Shown here in pieces: positions 1 through 7,802 of a DNA stretch of 39,011 nucleotides. The notes under the pieces are model-generated. The model was not told where the DNA came from. It worked only from the letters and a program-made list of their open reading frames with translations, and did not search any database. Each line of letters opens with the position of its first letter. Positions within the stretch are counted from its first letter, which is position 1. The stretch covers positions 62,332 through 101,342 of the forward strand of contig WHSQ01000004.1 of the NCBI GenBank assembly GCA_009380005.1, written 5' to 3'. Source of the DNA: Actinomycetota bacterium. GTDB taxonomy: Bacteria > Actinomycetota > CADDZG01 > WHSQ01. Both the position numbers and the translations under genes were made by a program.

Positions 1-1368
1 TGAATGTGCCGCTCGAGCGAGCTCCGCCCCCTCCACGTTGGGAGCGTACGCGACCCAGGTATCCACCATCTTCGCCAAGCGTTCCCGGCATTCCGCCTCG
101 GTCCAGAAGGTCGCATCCCCTCCGTGGGGACGCGACGGCACGAATTCCCATCCGAAGGCCGTGTGCATGCCCGCCGGGGCTTGAGTGGCGTCGACCCGGG
201 TCGGAACGCTCGCGTGGAGCGACACCGCCGAAGGCAGCTTCCCGGCGCGGACCTCGCGCATGTCGCGCTCGACGTCGGTGCTCGATCGGTAGCCGAGACA
301 CAGGTTGAGAGCACCTGCAGCGTCTTCGGGGTCACCGAAGGTGGGGGCCTCCTTCAACGCCAGGTGCAGCCCCATCAGTGCCTCTCCGTTCCACGGGAAA
401 GATTCCAGATCCTCGACGAGAGAGGCGTCTAGATGCCGTCGACCGACGAGGTCCAACAGAGTGAGCGGTGCGGGAACGCTGCTCACCACCGCCTTTCGAA
501 CCGCGATGCGCCGGCCGTCGTCGAGTACAACCGCCGCGGCCCGGCCGGTAGATACGTCTATCCGCTCGACGGACGCATCCGTCAGCACTTCGCCTCCGTT
601 CGAATACACCTGTTGGGCAAGTCCATGAGCGAGCTCGTAGCTGCCGCCCTCCACCATCAGGCAATCGACGAGACCGGCCACTGCCTGGAGTACCACGTAG
701 CCGGTCCCCGGCACGTCGAGAACGGGGAGGTAGCCGCGCAAGGCGGACGTGAACAGGACGAGCGCCCTGAGCTCCTCGGAGGCGAACGTCTCGCGGACCA
801 GTTCGAGAGCCGAGTACCCACTGAGCTCGAGGTACCTCCGCCCGCGCGCGCTCCTCTGGAGGAGCTCGCGCGTCTCGTCCTCGTCCACCGGGGGCGAGAA
901 GCGCAAAGGCTCGAGGATGGAGGCCGAAAGTTCACGAGCTTCCGTGAAAAAGTCGACGAACCTCCCCGCGTCCTGTCGGTCGAAGCGCCCGATGTTCTCG
1001 ACCGACCTCTGGAGATCCGAGTAGATGATCAGAGCCTTGCCGTCTCCCAGCGGCAACGCGTTCTGCTTCTCGGGCTGGATCATCGTCACTCCCGATGTCT
1101 GCAGGTCGAGGTCCCTCCAGAGCTTGTACCGAGGCGTCCAGCGCATGAAATACGCGTGCAGGTTGTGCTTGAAGAGCGGCAGCGTCAACTCCTCTGTCTT
1201 CAATCCCCCGCCCAGCCGCTTCCCCGCTTCCACCACAGCGACTTCCAGTCCCGCCTTCGCCAAGTACGAGCCACACACGAGACCGTTGGGCCCGGCGCCG
1301 ATCACGACCACGTCGGCCTCCCGCACGGCCTCCGGCGCGGGTCCAGAACCCTTCCGTCCGTCGCTCAT
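1..1368 (-). CDS. FAD-dependent oxidoreductase, phytoene-desaturase/amine-oxidase-like (C-terminus cut by window edge)
   Basis: The minus-strand frame is open from an ATG at 1368 to base 1, giving 456 codons without a stop; the C-terminus lies outside the window. The N-terminus has a Rossmann dinucleotide-binding motif GAGPNG (residues 24-29) and the acidic residue at the end of the second strand (VVEAG, about residue 47), followed by RLGGGLKTEE, the usual continuation in the CrtI/phytoene-desaturase and amine-oxidase branch of FAD oxidoreductases. The family oxidises C-C or C-N bonds in the cytoplasm or at the membrane; the substrate cannot be read here. The start overlaps the stop of the upstream alcohol dehydrogenase by 4 nt (ATGA), so the two are translationally coupled and probably act in one pathway. 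Confidence 0.88.
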   Translation of the reverse strand, partial: MSDGRKGSGPAPEAVREADVVVIGAGPNGLVCGSYLAKAGLEVAVVEAGKRLGGGLKTEELTLPLFKHNLHAYFMRWTPRYKLWRDLDLQTSGVTMIQPEKQNALPLGDGKALIIYSDLQRSVENIGRFDRQDAGRFVDFFTEARELSASILEPLRFSPPVDEDETRELLQRSARGRRYLELSGYSALELVRETFASEELRALVLFTSALRGYLPVLDVPGTGYVVLQAVAGLVDCLMVEGGSYELAHGLAQQVYSNGGEVLTDASVERIDVSTGRAAAVVLDDGRRIAVRKAVVSSVPAPLTLLDLVGRRHLDASLVEDLESFPWNGEALMGLHLALKEAPTFGDPEDAAGALNLCLGYRSSTDVERDMREVRAGKLPSAVSLHASVPTRVDATQAPAGMHTAFGWEFVPSRPHGGDATFWTEAECRERLAKMVDTWVAYAPNVEGAELARAAHS

Positions 1369-2402
1369 CGCTCCCCCCTCCATACCAACGCGCCTCGGCC
1401 CAGCAACTCCCCGGCCCGCAGCGCTCCGTGCACCGCGCCGACCTCGCCCGGGCCGACCGTCTCGCCGACCACCGCCTCCACGCGCCCGGAGGACACGAGG
1501 GCCGACGCTTCGATCAACTCGGACCTCGAGGCGTAACGACTGCCCACGATCGAGCTCTCGTGGAAGACCAGCGTCCGGGGATCTACCTCGAACGTCCTCC
1601 CACGGAAGGTGGTCAGGACGACGAGACGGCCGCCGGCCCGCAGATGTTCGATCGACCAGGTAAGGCTCTGCCTGGTTCCGACGAGATCCACGATCGCGTC
1701 GGCGCCACCGTCGAACTCATCGAGCTCAGCGGAAAGATCCGAGGAATCCACGGGGATCGCACCGAGGCGAGAGACGAGACCCAGCTTCTCGTCGGTCCTC
1801 TCCAGACCCGCCACGCGCGCTCCACACGCGGCCGCTACCTGGATCATGTGCGCGCCTACCCCGCCGGCCGCTCCGATCACCGCCACGAGGTCGCCGGTCC
1901 CGAGTCGCAGCCTTCGCTTGCACACGTGAACCGATGTGGCAACGGCATCGGGGATAACGGTGGCCTCGGTCGCGGAGAGGTCGCCCTCGAGAGGCACGGC
2001 GTTCCCCGCGGGCATGATCGTTAGAGGCGCGTAGCCACCGTCGCGGTGGACGCCGTACCAACCCGCGCGGCGATCACAACGCGACTCGTTGCCGGATAGG
2101 CACCAACGACATCTGAAGCAGGACAGGTAGAAGTACGCCATCACACGATCGCCCACCTGTGGCGACACGACACCCTCACCGGTGTCCGCGACACGACCCA
2201 CGACTTCGTGCCCGGGGGTCAGCGGAAGCAACTCCGGAGAATCATCGAGGTCGCCGTTCATGCAGTTGAGAACGGTAAGCCCGATGCCGCAGGCCTCGAC
2301 CTCGACGAGCACCTCTCCCGGGCCGGGGTCGCGCACCTCGATCGCTTCCCAACGCGGCTCCTCGCCCCAAGCGTGCAACCGATACCCGTCTACGACCGTC
2401 AC
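1365..2402 (-). CDS. Zinc-dependent alcohol dehydrogenase (MDR family)
   Basis: A 345-residue medium-chain dehydrogenase/reductase of normal length. Visible hallmarks are the catalytic-zinc ligands Cys38 (EACGI) and His65 (PGHE), the four structural-zinc cysteines 95, 98, 101 and 109 (C-x2-C-x2-C-x7-C), and the NAD(P)-binding GAAGGVG at residues 177-183. It should oxidise an alcohol to an aldehyde or the reverse with a nicotinamide cofactor in the cytoplasm. It is the first gene of a two-gene minus-strand unit with the FAD oxidoreductase. An aldehyde dehydrogenase lies 2 kb away, so an alcohol-aldehyde-acid route is a plausible inference. The substrate is unknown. Confidence 0.93.
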   Translation of the reverse strand: MTVVDGYRLHAWGEEPRWEAIEVRDPGPGEVLVEVEACGIGLTVLNCMNGDLDDSPELLPLTPGHEVVGRVADTGEGVVSPQVGDRVMAYFYLSCFRCRWCLSGNESRCDRRAGWYGVHRDGGYAPLTIMPAGNAVPLEGDLSATEATVIPDAVATSVHVCKRRLRLGTGDLVAVIGAAGGVGAHMIQVAAACGARVAGLERTDEKLGLVSRLGAIPVDSSDLSAELDEFDGGADAIVDLVGTRQSLTWSIEHLRAGGRLVVLTTFRGRTFEVDPRTLVFHESSIVGSRYASRSELIEASALVSSGRVEAVVGETVGPGEVGAVHGALRAGELLGRGALVWRGER

Positions 2403-2470
2403 GTCATCCCTCCCCGGCCTCGACAGGTATAAATGCAGACAAGTCGTTCAGACACCGCCGGGAGGTAACC
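2403..2470. promoter_or_regulatory. Divergent intergenic region between alcohol dehydrogenase and selenoprotein gene; strong RBS
   Basis: This 68-nt gap separates the divergent starts of the alcohol dehydrogenase (minus, 2402) and the OsmC-type gene (plus, 2471), so it must hold promoter elements for at least one of them. A short AT-rich stretch (TATAAAT, about 2427-2433) could be a -10 element. The perfect Shine-Dalgarno GGAGG at 2461-2465 sits 5 nt before the ATG at 2471 and supports that start strongly. Confidence 0.5.
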
Positions 2471-2926
2471 ATGACGGTGAACGCGAAGTGGCAGGGCGGA
2501 TTCTCGTGCCTCGCGACCGTACCGGGCACGGACATCCGGCTGGAGGGAGACGAGCCGGAAGAGCTGGGAGGCGACGGTCGGGGTCCGAGCCCCTTCATGT
2601 TGCTCGAGATGAGCCTCGCCGATTGAACGATCGTCACGCTCGTGGGGGTCGCCTACGAGAAGAACATCCCTCTCGGGTCGATAGAGGTAGACGTCAAGCG
2701 CAAGCAGAACCTCCTCGGGATCGGCCCGAAAGATCCATTGCAGAGATCGTTGAAGATCACCGAGCTCCGCCGGACGATCCACGTGACGGGTCCGCGTAGC
2801 AGGCAAGAGGCGGATGTGCTCCTGTGGGGCGCGGACAACTGTCCCGTATCGAACTCTTTGGAAGGCGCGATCGGAATACGCACACGTCTGCAAGTAGACG
2901 GACCATGGACCGGTCATGTCGGATGA
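2471..2926 (+). CDS. OsmC-family protein, predicted selenoprotein (in-frame UGA = Sec52)
   Basis: Read from the ATG at 2471 (RBS GGAGG) through an in-frame TGA at 2624-2626 to the TGA at 2924-2926, this gives a 151-residue protein, a normal OsmC-family length. Before the TGA it has the family's opening pattern (MTVNAKWQGG, then a GGDGRGPSP turn and LLEMSLAD). After it the helix TIVTLVGVAYEKN and strand IEVDV follow, then ADNCPVSNSL with the second family cysteine at residue 124. The UGA falls exactly where OsmC/Ohr-type proteins carry their first, peroxidatic cysteine. Family members reduce organic or inorganic hydroperoxides with a two-cysteine centre; here it would be Sec52/Cys124. A SECIS-like hairpin lies directly downstream. 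Standard gene callers would split this into a 51-residue stub and a later fragment. The alternative is a nonsense-mutated pseudogene, but the intact frame after the UGA, the cysteine alignment and the hairpin argue against it. The 3' end overlaps the convergent permease by 13 nt. Confidence 0.85.
2639..2659 (+). promoter_or_regulatory. Bacterial SECIS-like hairpin downstream of the UGA codon
   Basis: CTCGTGGG (2639-2646) pairs with CCTACGAG (2652-2659) over 8 base pairs, with one G-U pair, closing a five-base loop GGUCG (2647-2651). Bacterial SECIS elements lie inside the coding region just after the UGA. They have a small apical loop with a G among its first two bases, located roughly 16-37 nt from the UGA. 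Here the loop starts GG, 21 nt after the end of the UGA (2626). The element would recruit SelB with Sec-tRNA. Neither selB, selA, selC nor selD lies in the window, so the rest of the machinery must be elsewhere. Confidence 0.8.
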
Positions 2927-4095
2927 GGCCGTTCGGACCGCGGCGCCACCAGCAACCAACCGAAGGCGACGACGGCGCCCGCCAGGAAGGCAGCAAGCGA
3001 GATCGCGTCGCGAACGGCCAACGCAACGAGGGAACCCGCGAGCCAGGCCAGCGTGGCGTGTGAAGGCTTCGGACGATTCTTGAGGATGGGCACGGTCAGC
3101 ACCACTACGAGTGCCGGTGGGATGACGACGGCGATCGCTTCGAGGAAACCGATGAGGTTTCGATCGAAGCGGCCGGCACCCAGGGCGATGGCGACCAGAC
3201 CGACGAGCGACATCGTCACGATGTGACGCGTGCGCCGGATGCTGTCGATCGAAACGGCGCAGGAATAGACGGCGGTGATTGCCGGGCCGACGGCGGACAA
3301 CATCAGGAACGCTTGCCCGGCTTCCGGCCGCTCTGTGCCGGCCAGAACGTCCGCCATGTTGTGCAGGCCGGTCCGCCGGTACAGCCAGATGCCCAGGCCG
3401 GCGAGCGCCACGTAGGGAACCAACATGGTCAGCCCGACCTTCCACACGTCCCTCGCATGCCCGAGGTCCGCAGTGAAGTCCGGGGCCCGCATGGCGAAGA
3501 CGATCGCGTAGACGATGGCTCCACCCATGGCCGTGGCAAGTCCCTGCAGATCGACACCGATGTCCGATGGTTGCCGGGACACCGGAACCGTCAGCACGGT
3601 GATCAAGGTAAGAGCCACCGAGGAACCAGCCGTCAGGTAGACGAGACGGTTCCATAGGTCCTGTCCCGACAGGGCGGCGCCGAGCACGACGCCACCGAGC
3701 AGGAGCGAGCCCAGCCATAGCGGAGCCTCGAGGAGATCGGCGAGGGCGGCGCCCCCAAGCCCGAGATAGAAGCCGCACCAGCCGATCATCGCGGCCACCA
3801 GCGCCAGGGTCAGGGCCACGGGACCAGGTCCCCGGCCGAGGACTTCCTGGAGGTTCGCTCCCATCGCGAGACCGTGGCGCTGGCCGAGGGATCCGTGCGC
3901 CACGGCCACCAGGTACAGGGTGACGGCGCCGAGCGCGATGCCGATAGCCGCGGTGGTAACCCCGGTCGTTCTCGCCAAGCCGGCGCCGACCATCAACACC
4001 GCCGGACCGGTGCCGATCCCTATCCACGCCCCACTCCGGTCGTGCCACGCAACCGGGGCGTCGCCGCGAGCTTCGTAGGATGCTGTGGGAATCAC
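2914..4095 (-). CDS. Membrane permease, NCS1 / cytosine-permease-like
   Basis: A 393-residue protein with about 12 hydrophobic segments and short loops. The N-terminal WIGIGTGPAVLMVGAGLA and the following helix ending GSLGQRHGLAM resemble nucleobase-cation-symport-1 carriers such as CodB, which are of similar length. It would import a small nitrogenous substrate across the inner membrane with Na+ or H+. The start is a GTG at 4095, preceded by an unusually AT-rich stretch. It converges on the OsmC-type gene, with a 13-nt overlap of the two 3' ends, and diverges from the aldehyde-dehydrogenase/ABC operon. The substrate is not readable; the assignment is to superfamily level only. Confidence 0.75.
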   Translation of the reverse strand: MIPTASYEARGDAPVAWHDRSGAWIGIGTGPAVLMVGAGLARTTGVTTAAIGIALGAVTLYLVAVAHGSLGQRHGLAMGANLQEVLGRGPGPVALTLALVAAMIGWCGFYLGLGGAALADLLEAPLWLGSLLLGGVVLGAALSGQDLWNRLVYLTAGSSVALTLITVLTVPVSRQPSDIGVDLQGLATAMGGAIVYAIVFAMRAPDFTADLGHARDVWKVGLTMLVPYVALAGLGIWLYRRTGLHNMADVLAGTERPEAGQAFLMLSAVGPAITAVYSCAVSIDSIRRTRHIVTMSLVGLVAIALGAGRFDRNLIGFLEAIAVVIPPALVVVLTVPILKNRPKPSHATLAWLAGSLVALAVRDAISLAAFLAGAVVAFGWLLVAPRSERPHPT

Positions 4096-4281
4096 TATTT
4101 AATATATTATCGACCACTCCCCAGCGGCTAAATGGAGGTGGCGCCATCGCGTCGGAACGGTTCCGCGCGAGAGGACAATTTCACGTAACCCGGCCGGCGG
4201 CCGCCACGGTCCGCTCCGCTCCCCGGCGATCGCCCACCGGACTTCTCCCGTGCCGGCCCATCCCCTCCGCGAGGACTACGC
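4096..4281. promoter_or_regulatory. Divergent promoter region with AT-rich palindrome
   Basis: This 186-nt gap lies between the permease start (minus, GTG 4095) and the aldehyde-dehydrogenase start (plus, GTG 4282). It contains the perfect 10-bp palindrome TAATATATTA at 4100-4109, flanked by more A/T. That stands out sharply from the GC-rich surroundings and lies within 15 nt of the permease start. It may serve as -10 element or operator for the permease and possibly for the operon on the other side. GAGG at 4271-4274 is the likely ribosome-binding site for the dehydrogenase. Confidence 0.5.
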
Positions 4282-5784
4282 GTGAGCAAGCGTGACCATC
4301 TGATCTGGATCGACGCGCAGGAGGTGGCGGCCGCGGACGGCTCCACCTTCGAGGTAGAGAACCCGGCCACCGGGGAGGTGGCGTTCGAGGTTGCTCACGG
4401 CAAGACGGCCGACATCGACCGGGCCGTCGCCGCCGCTCGACGAGCCGCCGATGAAGGTCCCTGGCCACAGATGCATCCCCGCGAGCGGGGTCCGATCCTC
4501 CGTCGGGCTGCCGAGCTCCTGAGGGCGCGTCGGTCGGAGCTCGCCGATGTGGAGGTCCGGTCCACGGGGCGACCGATGCGTGAGATGCACCAACAGGTCG
4601 GCCGAACGGCGGACTGGCTCGACTTCTTCGCCAGCGTCGCCGAAACCCACGAAGACCGTGTCGTACCGGCGATCGGGAATCTCCTCAACTACGTCCGGCG
4701 AGTGCCGGTCGGCGTCGTCGGCCAGATAACCCCATGGAACCATCCCCTCTTGATCACGATGAAGAAGGTGGCGCCCGCGCTCGCCGCAGGCAACACCATC
4801 GTCGTGAAACCATCCGAGGTCGCGCCGGTCGCTCCCATCGAGCTCGGCCGCCTCCTCAACGAAGCCGGCGTTCCCCCCGGCGTCGTCAACGTCGTCCCCG
4901 GCTTCGGTGCCGAGGCGGGCAAGGCGCTGTCCGAGCACCGCGGGATCGACAAGCTCGACCTCACCGGCGGCACCGAGACCGGCCGCCACATAGCGGCGGC
5001 CGGCGGACGCAACCTGATCCCCGTCCAGGCCGAGCTCGGAGGCAAGGCCCCCGTCCTCGTCTTCGAGGACGTCCCCATCGCCAGCGCGGTCGCGGGAGCC
5101 ACCTTCGCCACCTTCGTCGCCTCCGGACAGAGCTGCATCGCCGGAGCGCGGCTCCTGGTGCAGCGAACGCGTTACGAAGAACTCCTGCGTGCCCTGATCG
5201 ACCGAGTCTCGAGCATCCGCGTCGGGGATCCCATGGATCCGGACACCCAGATGGGTCCCCTGGCGTCCAAGCAGCAGCTCGCAAGGGTCATGGAGCTCGT
5301 GACTTCCGCCCGCGACGAGGGCGCAACGATCCTGTGTGGCGGGGACCGGCTCGGAGGCGACATCTTCGACAACGGCTACTTCTTCGCCCCGACGTTGATC
5401 GCAGACGTCCGGCAGGACATGAGGATCATGCGCGAGGAGGTCTTCGGGCCGGTCCTCACGGTGCAATCCTTCGAAGACGAGGATGAGGCCGTCGAGCTCG
5501 CGAACGACTCTGACTTCGGGCTGGGGGCGGCGGTGTGGACGAACGACTTGAAGCGCGGCCACCTCGTCGCTCAGCGCATCCGATCCGGATCCGTGTGGAT
5601 CAACGATCATCATCGGGTCGATCCGGCTTCACCCTGGGGTGGCTTCAAGGACTCGGGGGTCGGGTCTGAGAACGGAGTCGTCGCGTACAACGACTACACG
5701 ATCCAACAGAGCATCCTGGTCAACCTCGACCGCGGTTCGTTCGACTGGTTCGCGCCCGAAGCAAGGGATCTGCGATACAGCTGA
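4282..5784 (+). CDS. Aldehyde dehydrogenase (NAD(P)+-dependent, ALDH superfamily)
   Basis: A 500-residue protein of typical ALDH length. Visible motifs: PWNHP (151-155), the cofactor-loop GGTETG (229-234, usually GSTxxG), the general base Glu251 in ELGGKAP, the catalytic Cys285 in GQSCIAG, and EEVFGPVL in the C-terminal part. It oxidises an aldehyde to the acid in the cytoplasm. It is the first gene of an operon in which the next gene, livH, overlaps it (stop and start share a base at 5784). Coupling to a complete ABC importer suggests that its substrate, or a precursor, is what the importer brings in; this is inference. A betaine-aldehyde-, aminoaldehyde- or gamma-glutamyl-aldehyde-like role is possible, but the sequence does not decide. 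Confidence 0.95.
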   Translation: MSKRDHLIWIDAQEVAAADGSTFEVENPATGEVAFEVAHGKTADIDRAVAAARRAADEGPWPQMHPRERGPILRRAAELLRARRSELADVEVRSTGRPMREMHQQVGRTADWLDFFASVAETHEDRVVPAIGNLLNYVRRVPVGVVGQITPWNHPLLITMKKVAPALAAGNTIVVKPSEVAPVAPIELGRLLNEAGVPPGVVNVVPGFGAEAGKALSEHRGIDKLDLTGGTETGRHIAAAGGRNLIPVQAELGGKAPVLVFEDVPIASAVAGATFATFVASGQSCIAGARLLVQRTRYEELLRALIDRVSSIRVGDPMDPDTQMGPLASKQQLARVMELVTSARDEGATILCGGDRLGGDIFDNGYFFAPTLIADVRQDMRIMREEVFGPVLTVQSFEDEDEAVELANDSDFGLGAAVWTNDLKRGHLVAQRIRSGSVWINDHHRVDPASPWGGFKDSGVGSENGVVAYNDYTIQQSILVNLDRGSFDWFAPEARDLRYS

Positions 5785-6647
5785 TGAGCGGCCGGGAGTT
5801 CGTTCTGCACACGCTGAACGGGTTCTCCCTCGGTGCGCTGCTCTTCCTCCTGTCCAGCGGGTTCCAACTCATCTTCGGGCTGATGCGCATAGTCAATCTG
5901 GCGCACGGATCCTTCTATCTGGTCGGTGGCTACGTCGGCCTCACCGTTCTGATCGCAGGGGGCAACTTCTGGATGGCGCTGGTCGCGGCCGCCCTTGCGA
6001 TAGGGGTGACCGGGCTCATCGTCGAGCGCACTCTGCTCCGGCGGCTGCGAGGACAGCCCATGCCCGAGGTGCTGCTCACGGTCGGTTTGTCGCTCATCGC
6101 TGCCGACCTATCGCTCGCACGATGGGGCGGCGATCCGATCCTGTTGCCTCGCCCCGAGCTCCTGCGTGGAACCGTTGAGCTAGGAGGCGTGACTTACCCG
6201 GTCTTCCGGATCGGCGTGTTCGGTCTTGGCTTGCTCGTCGTGGGACTCATGTGGTTGCTGCACACTCGAACGCGCATCGGCGCGATCGTCAGAGCCGGAG
6301 TCGATGACCGTGAGATGGTGGCTGCACTGGGCATCAACGTCGAAGCGATCTTTACGGGGGCCTTCACGTTGGGCGCCTTGCTCGCGGGGGTCGCCGGGGT
6401 GATCGGAGGGGTTTTCCTGAGCCTCTATCCGGGAGCCGACGGAGAGATCCTCCTCTACGGCTTGGTCGTCGTGATCCTTGGAGGCCTCGGGAGCCTGCCG
6501 GGAGCCGTCGTCGGAAGCCTGCTCGTAGGACTGATCGATGCCTTCGGCCGGGCGATGGTGCCCTCGCTCTCTTACTTCCTTCTGTTCGCCCCGATGGCGC
6601 TGATCCTCATCTTCCGTCCCCACGGACTGTTCGGGAAACCGGACTGA
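5784..6647 (+). CDS. livH: Branched-chain amino acid-type ABC transporter permease, LivH family
   Basis: A 287-residue integral membrane protein with the LivH signatures: the N-terminal LFLLSSGFQLIFGLMRIVNL helix, AHGSFYLVGGYV, the cytoplasmic loop GAIVRAGVDDREMVAALGIN contacting the ATPases, and a glycine-rich C-terminal segment (VVILGGLGSLPGAVVGSLLV). It forms the inner-membrane channel with LivM. The start ATG at 5784 shares a base with the stop of the aldehyde dehydrogenase, and its own stop overlaps livM. The LivH family also serves urea, amides and aromatic acids, so the family name does not fix the substrate. Confidence 0.94.
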   Translation: MSGREFVLHTLNGFSLGALLFLLSSGFQLIFGLMRIVNLAHGSFYLVGGYVGLTVLIAGGNFWMALVAAALAIGVTGLIVERTLLRRLRGQPMPEVLLTVGLSLIAADLSLARWGGDPILLPRPELLRGTVELGGVTYPVFRIGVFGLGLLVVGLMWLLHTRTRIGAIVRAGVDDREMVAALGINVEAIFTGAFTLGALLAGVAGVIGGVFLSLYPGADGEILLYGLVVVILGGLGSLPGAVVGSLLVGLIDAFGRAMVPSLSYFLLFAPMALILIFRPHGLFGKPD

Positions 6648-7762
6648 TGCTGACGATCGAACGAGGCCGTTGGTTGGCCCTGGCCGTCGTCGGGGCGGGG
6701 GCGGTCGCGCTCCCCTACATGGTGGACTCCTTCTACGTGAACATGGCGACTCAGGCCCTCTACCTGGGCCTCTTCGCCCTGTCCATCAACCTGATCGCCG
6801 GGTATGGCGGGATGGTCACGCTCGGACAGGCCGGCATCTCGGGCATAGCCGGATACACCCTCGGGATAGCCGCCACGCAATTCGGCATGTCGCTCGGTCC
6901 CGCGCTCGTCGTCGGCTTCCTCGCGACGATCGTCGTCGCGGTGGTGTTCGGAGCGCTCGCCGTTCGGACCGGCGACGTTTACTTCCTCATGATCACCCTC
7001 GCCCAGGGGATGATCATCTGGGGCATAGCGCAACGGTGGACCACCGTGACGGGCGGCGACAACGGACTCCGGGGGATCGATCGGCCCGGGTTCGCGCTGG
7101 AATACTGGAAGTACTACTACTTCACGCTGGGCGTCGTGGCCGTATGCACGCTGCTCGTTACCCTGATCACGCGTTCGACGTTCGGACTATCGCTCAAGGG
7201 CATCCGGGAGTCGGAGGGACGTATGCGGCCACTGGGCTACAACGTGACCCTGCACAAGTTCTGGGCCTTCACGATCGCCGGTGCTGTCGCGGCGATCGCG
7301 GGCTTGCTGCTCGCCATGTTCAACCAGTTCGTCAGTCCCGCGGCGGTACACGTCAAGGCATCCGCGGACGGTCTCCTCATGTCGATCCTCGGGGGCATGG
7401 GAACCATCGCCGGCGCCTTCGTCGGGTCATCTCTCTTCGTGGTGGTGACGAACTACGTGAGCGGCTACTTCGATCGCTGGCCCACGCTGCTGGGATTGAT
7501 CTTCGTGCTCACGATCCTGTTCGCCCAAGACGGGATCGTGGGGGCATGGAACCGGTTGGTTTGGGCCCCGCTGCTTCGAAGGAGGGGTCGAGAACTCGAG
7601 GCCGAACGGACTGTCGTCGGAGTAGGTGGCCCCCTTGCGAGAGGACAGCCGGTCCCGGCCTCGACCTCGAACGTCGACCGGGGCGGAGAACGAGCGCCCG
7701 TTCCCGTCGGCGGCTCTCCGGCTTCGAACGCGATCGAGGACAAGGTGGATCGAGAAGCTTGA
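6647..7762 (+). CDS. livM: Branched-chain amino acid-type ABC transporter permease, LivM family
   Basis: A 371-residue partner permease. Family features include LYLGLFALSINLIAGYGGMV, the LGQAGISGIAGYTLG stretch, and the cytoplasmic coupling loop around GLSLKGIRESEGRMRPLGYN. The last 70 or so residues form a hydrophilic Arg/Glu/Gly-rich tail after the final membrane helix, which many LivM proteins lack or have shorter. The start ATG at 6647 overlaps the livH stop. It lies in the inner membrane and pairs with LivH to form the translocation path. Confidence 0.94.
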   Translation: MLTIERGRWLALAVVGAGAVALPYMVDSFYVNMATQALYLGLFALSINLIAGYGGMVTLGQAGISGIAGYTLGIAATQFGMSLGPALVVGFLATIVVAVVFGALAVRTGDVYFLMITLAQGMIIWGIAQRWTTVTGGDNGLRGIDRPGFALEYWKYYYFTLGVVAVCTLLVTLITRSTFGLSLKGIRESEGRMRPLGYNVTLHKFWAFTIAGAVAAIAGLLLAMFNQFVSPAAVHVKASADGLLMSILGGMGTIAGAFVGSSLFVVVTNYVSGYFDRWPTLLGLIFVLTILFAQDGIVGAWNRLVWAPLLRRRGRELEAERTVVGVGGPLARGQPVPASTSNVDRGGERAPVPVGGSPASNAIEDKVDREA

Positions 7763-7802
7763 AACGGCGATGCAGCTCAAGCCCGTCGAGAAGGAGGTAC
7801 GC

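Noticed and set aside
433-1536. Long plus-strand open frame opposite the FAD oxidoreductase
   Set aside because: Composition is Arg/His/Pro-rich without domain motifs. The minus strand carries a clear oxidoreductase with a Rossmann motif over the same bases.
2471-2626. Interpretation of the OsmC-type gene as a simple pseudogene
   Set aside because: The only lesion is a UGA at the redox cysteine, the remaining frame is intact with the second cysteine, and a hairpin with SECIS geometry follows. A pseudogene remains possible but less likely.
2399-4147. 582-codon minus-strand frame overlapping the permease and the OsmC-type gene
   Set aside because: It is a high-GC shadow: Arg-rich, no membrane segments, and inconsistent with the clean 12-helix permease in the neighbouring frame.
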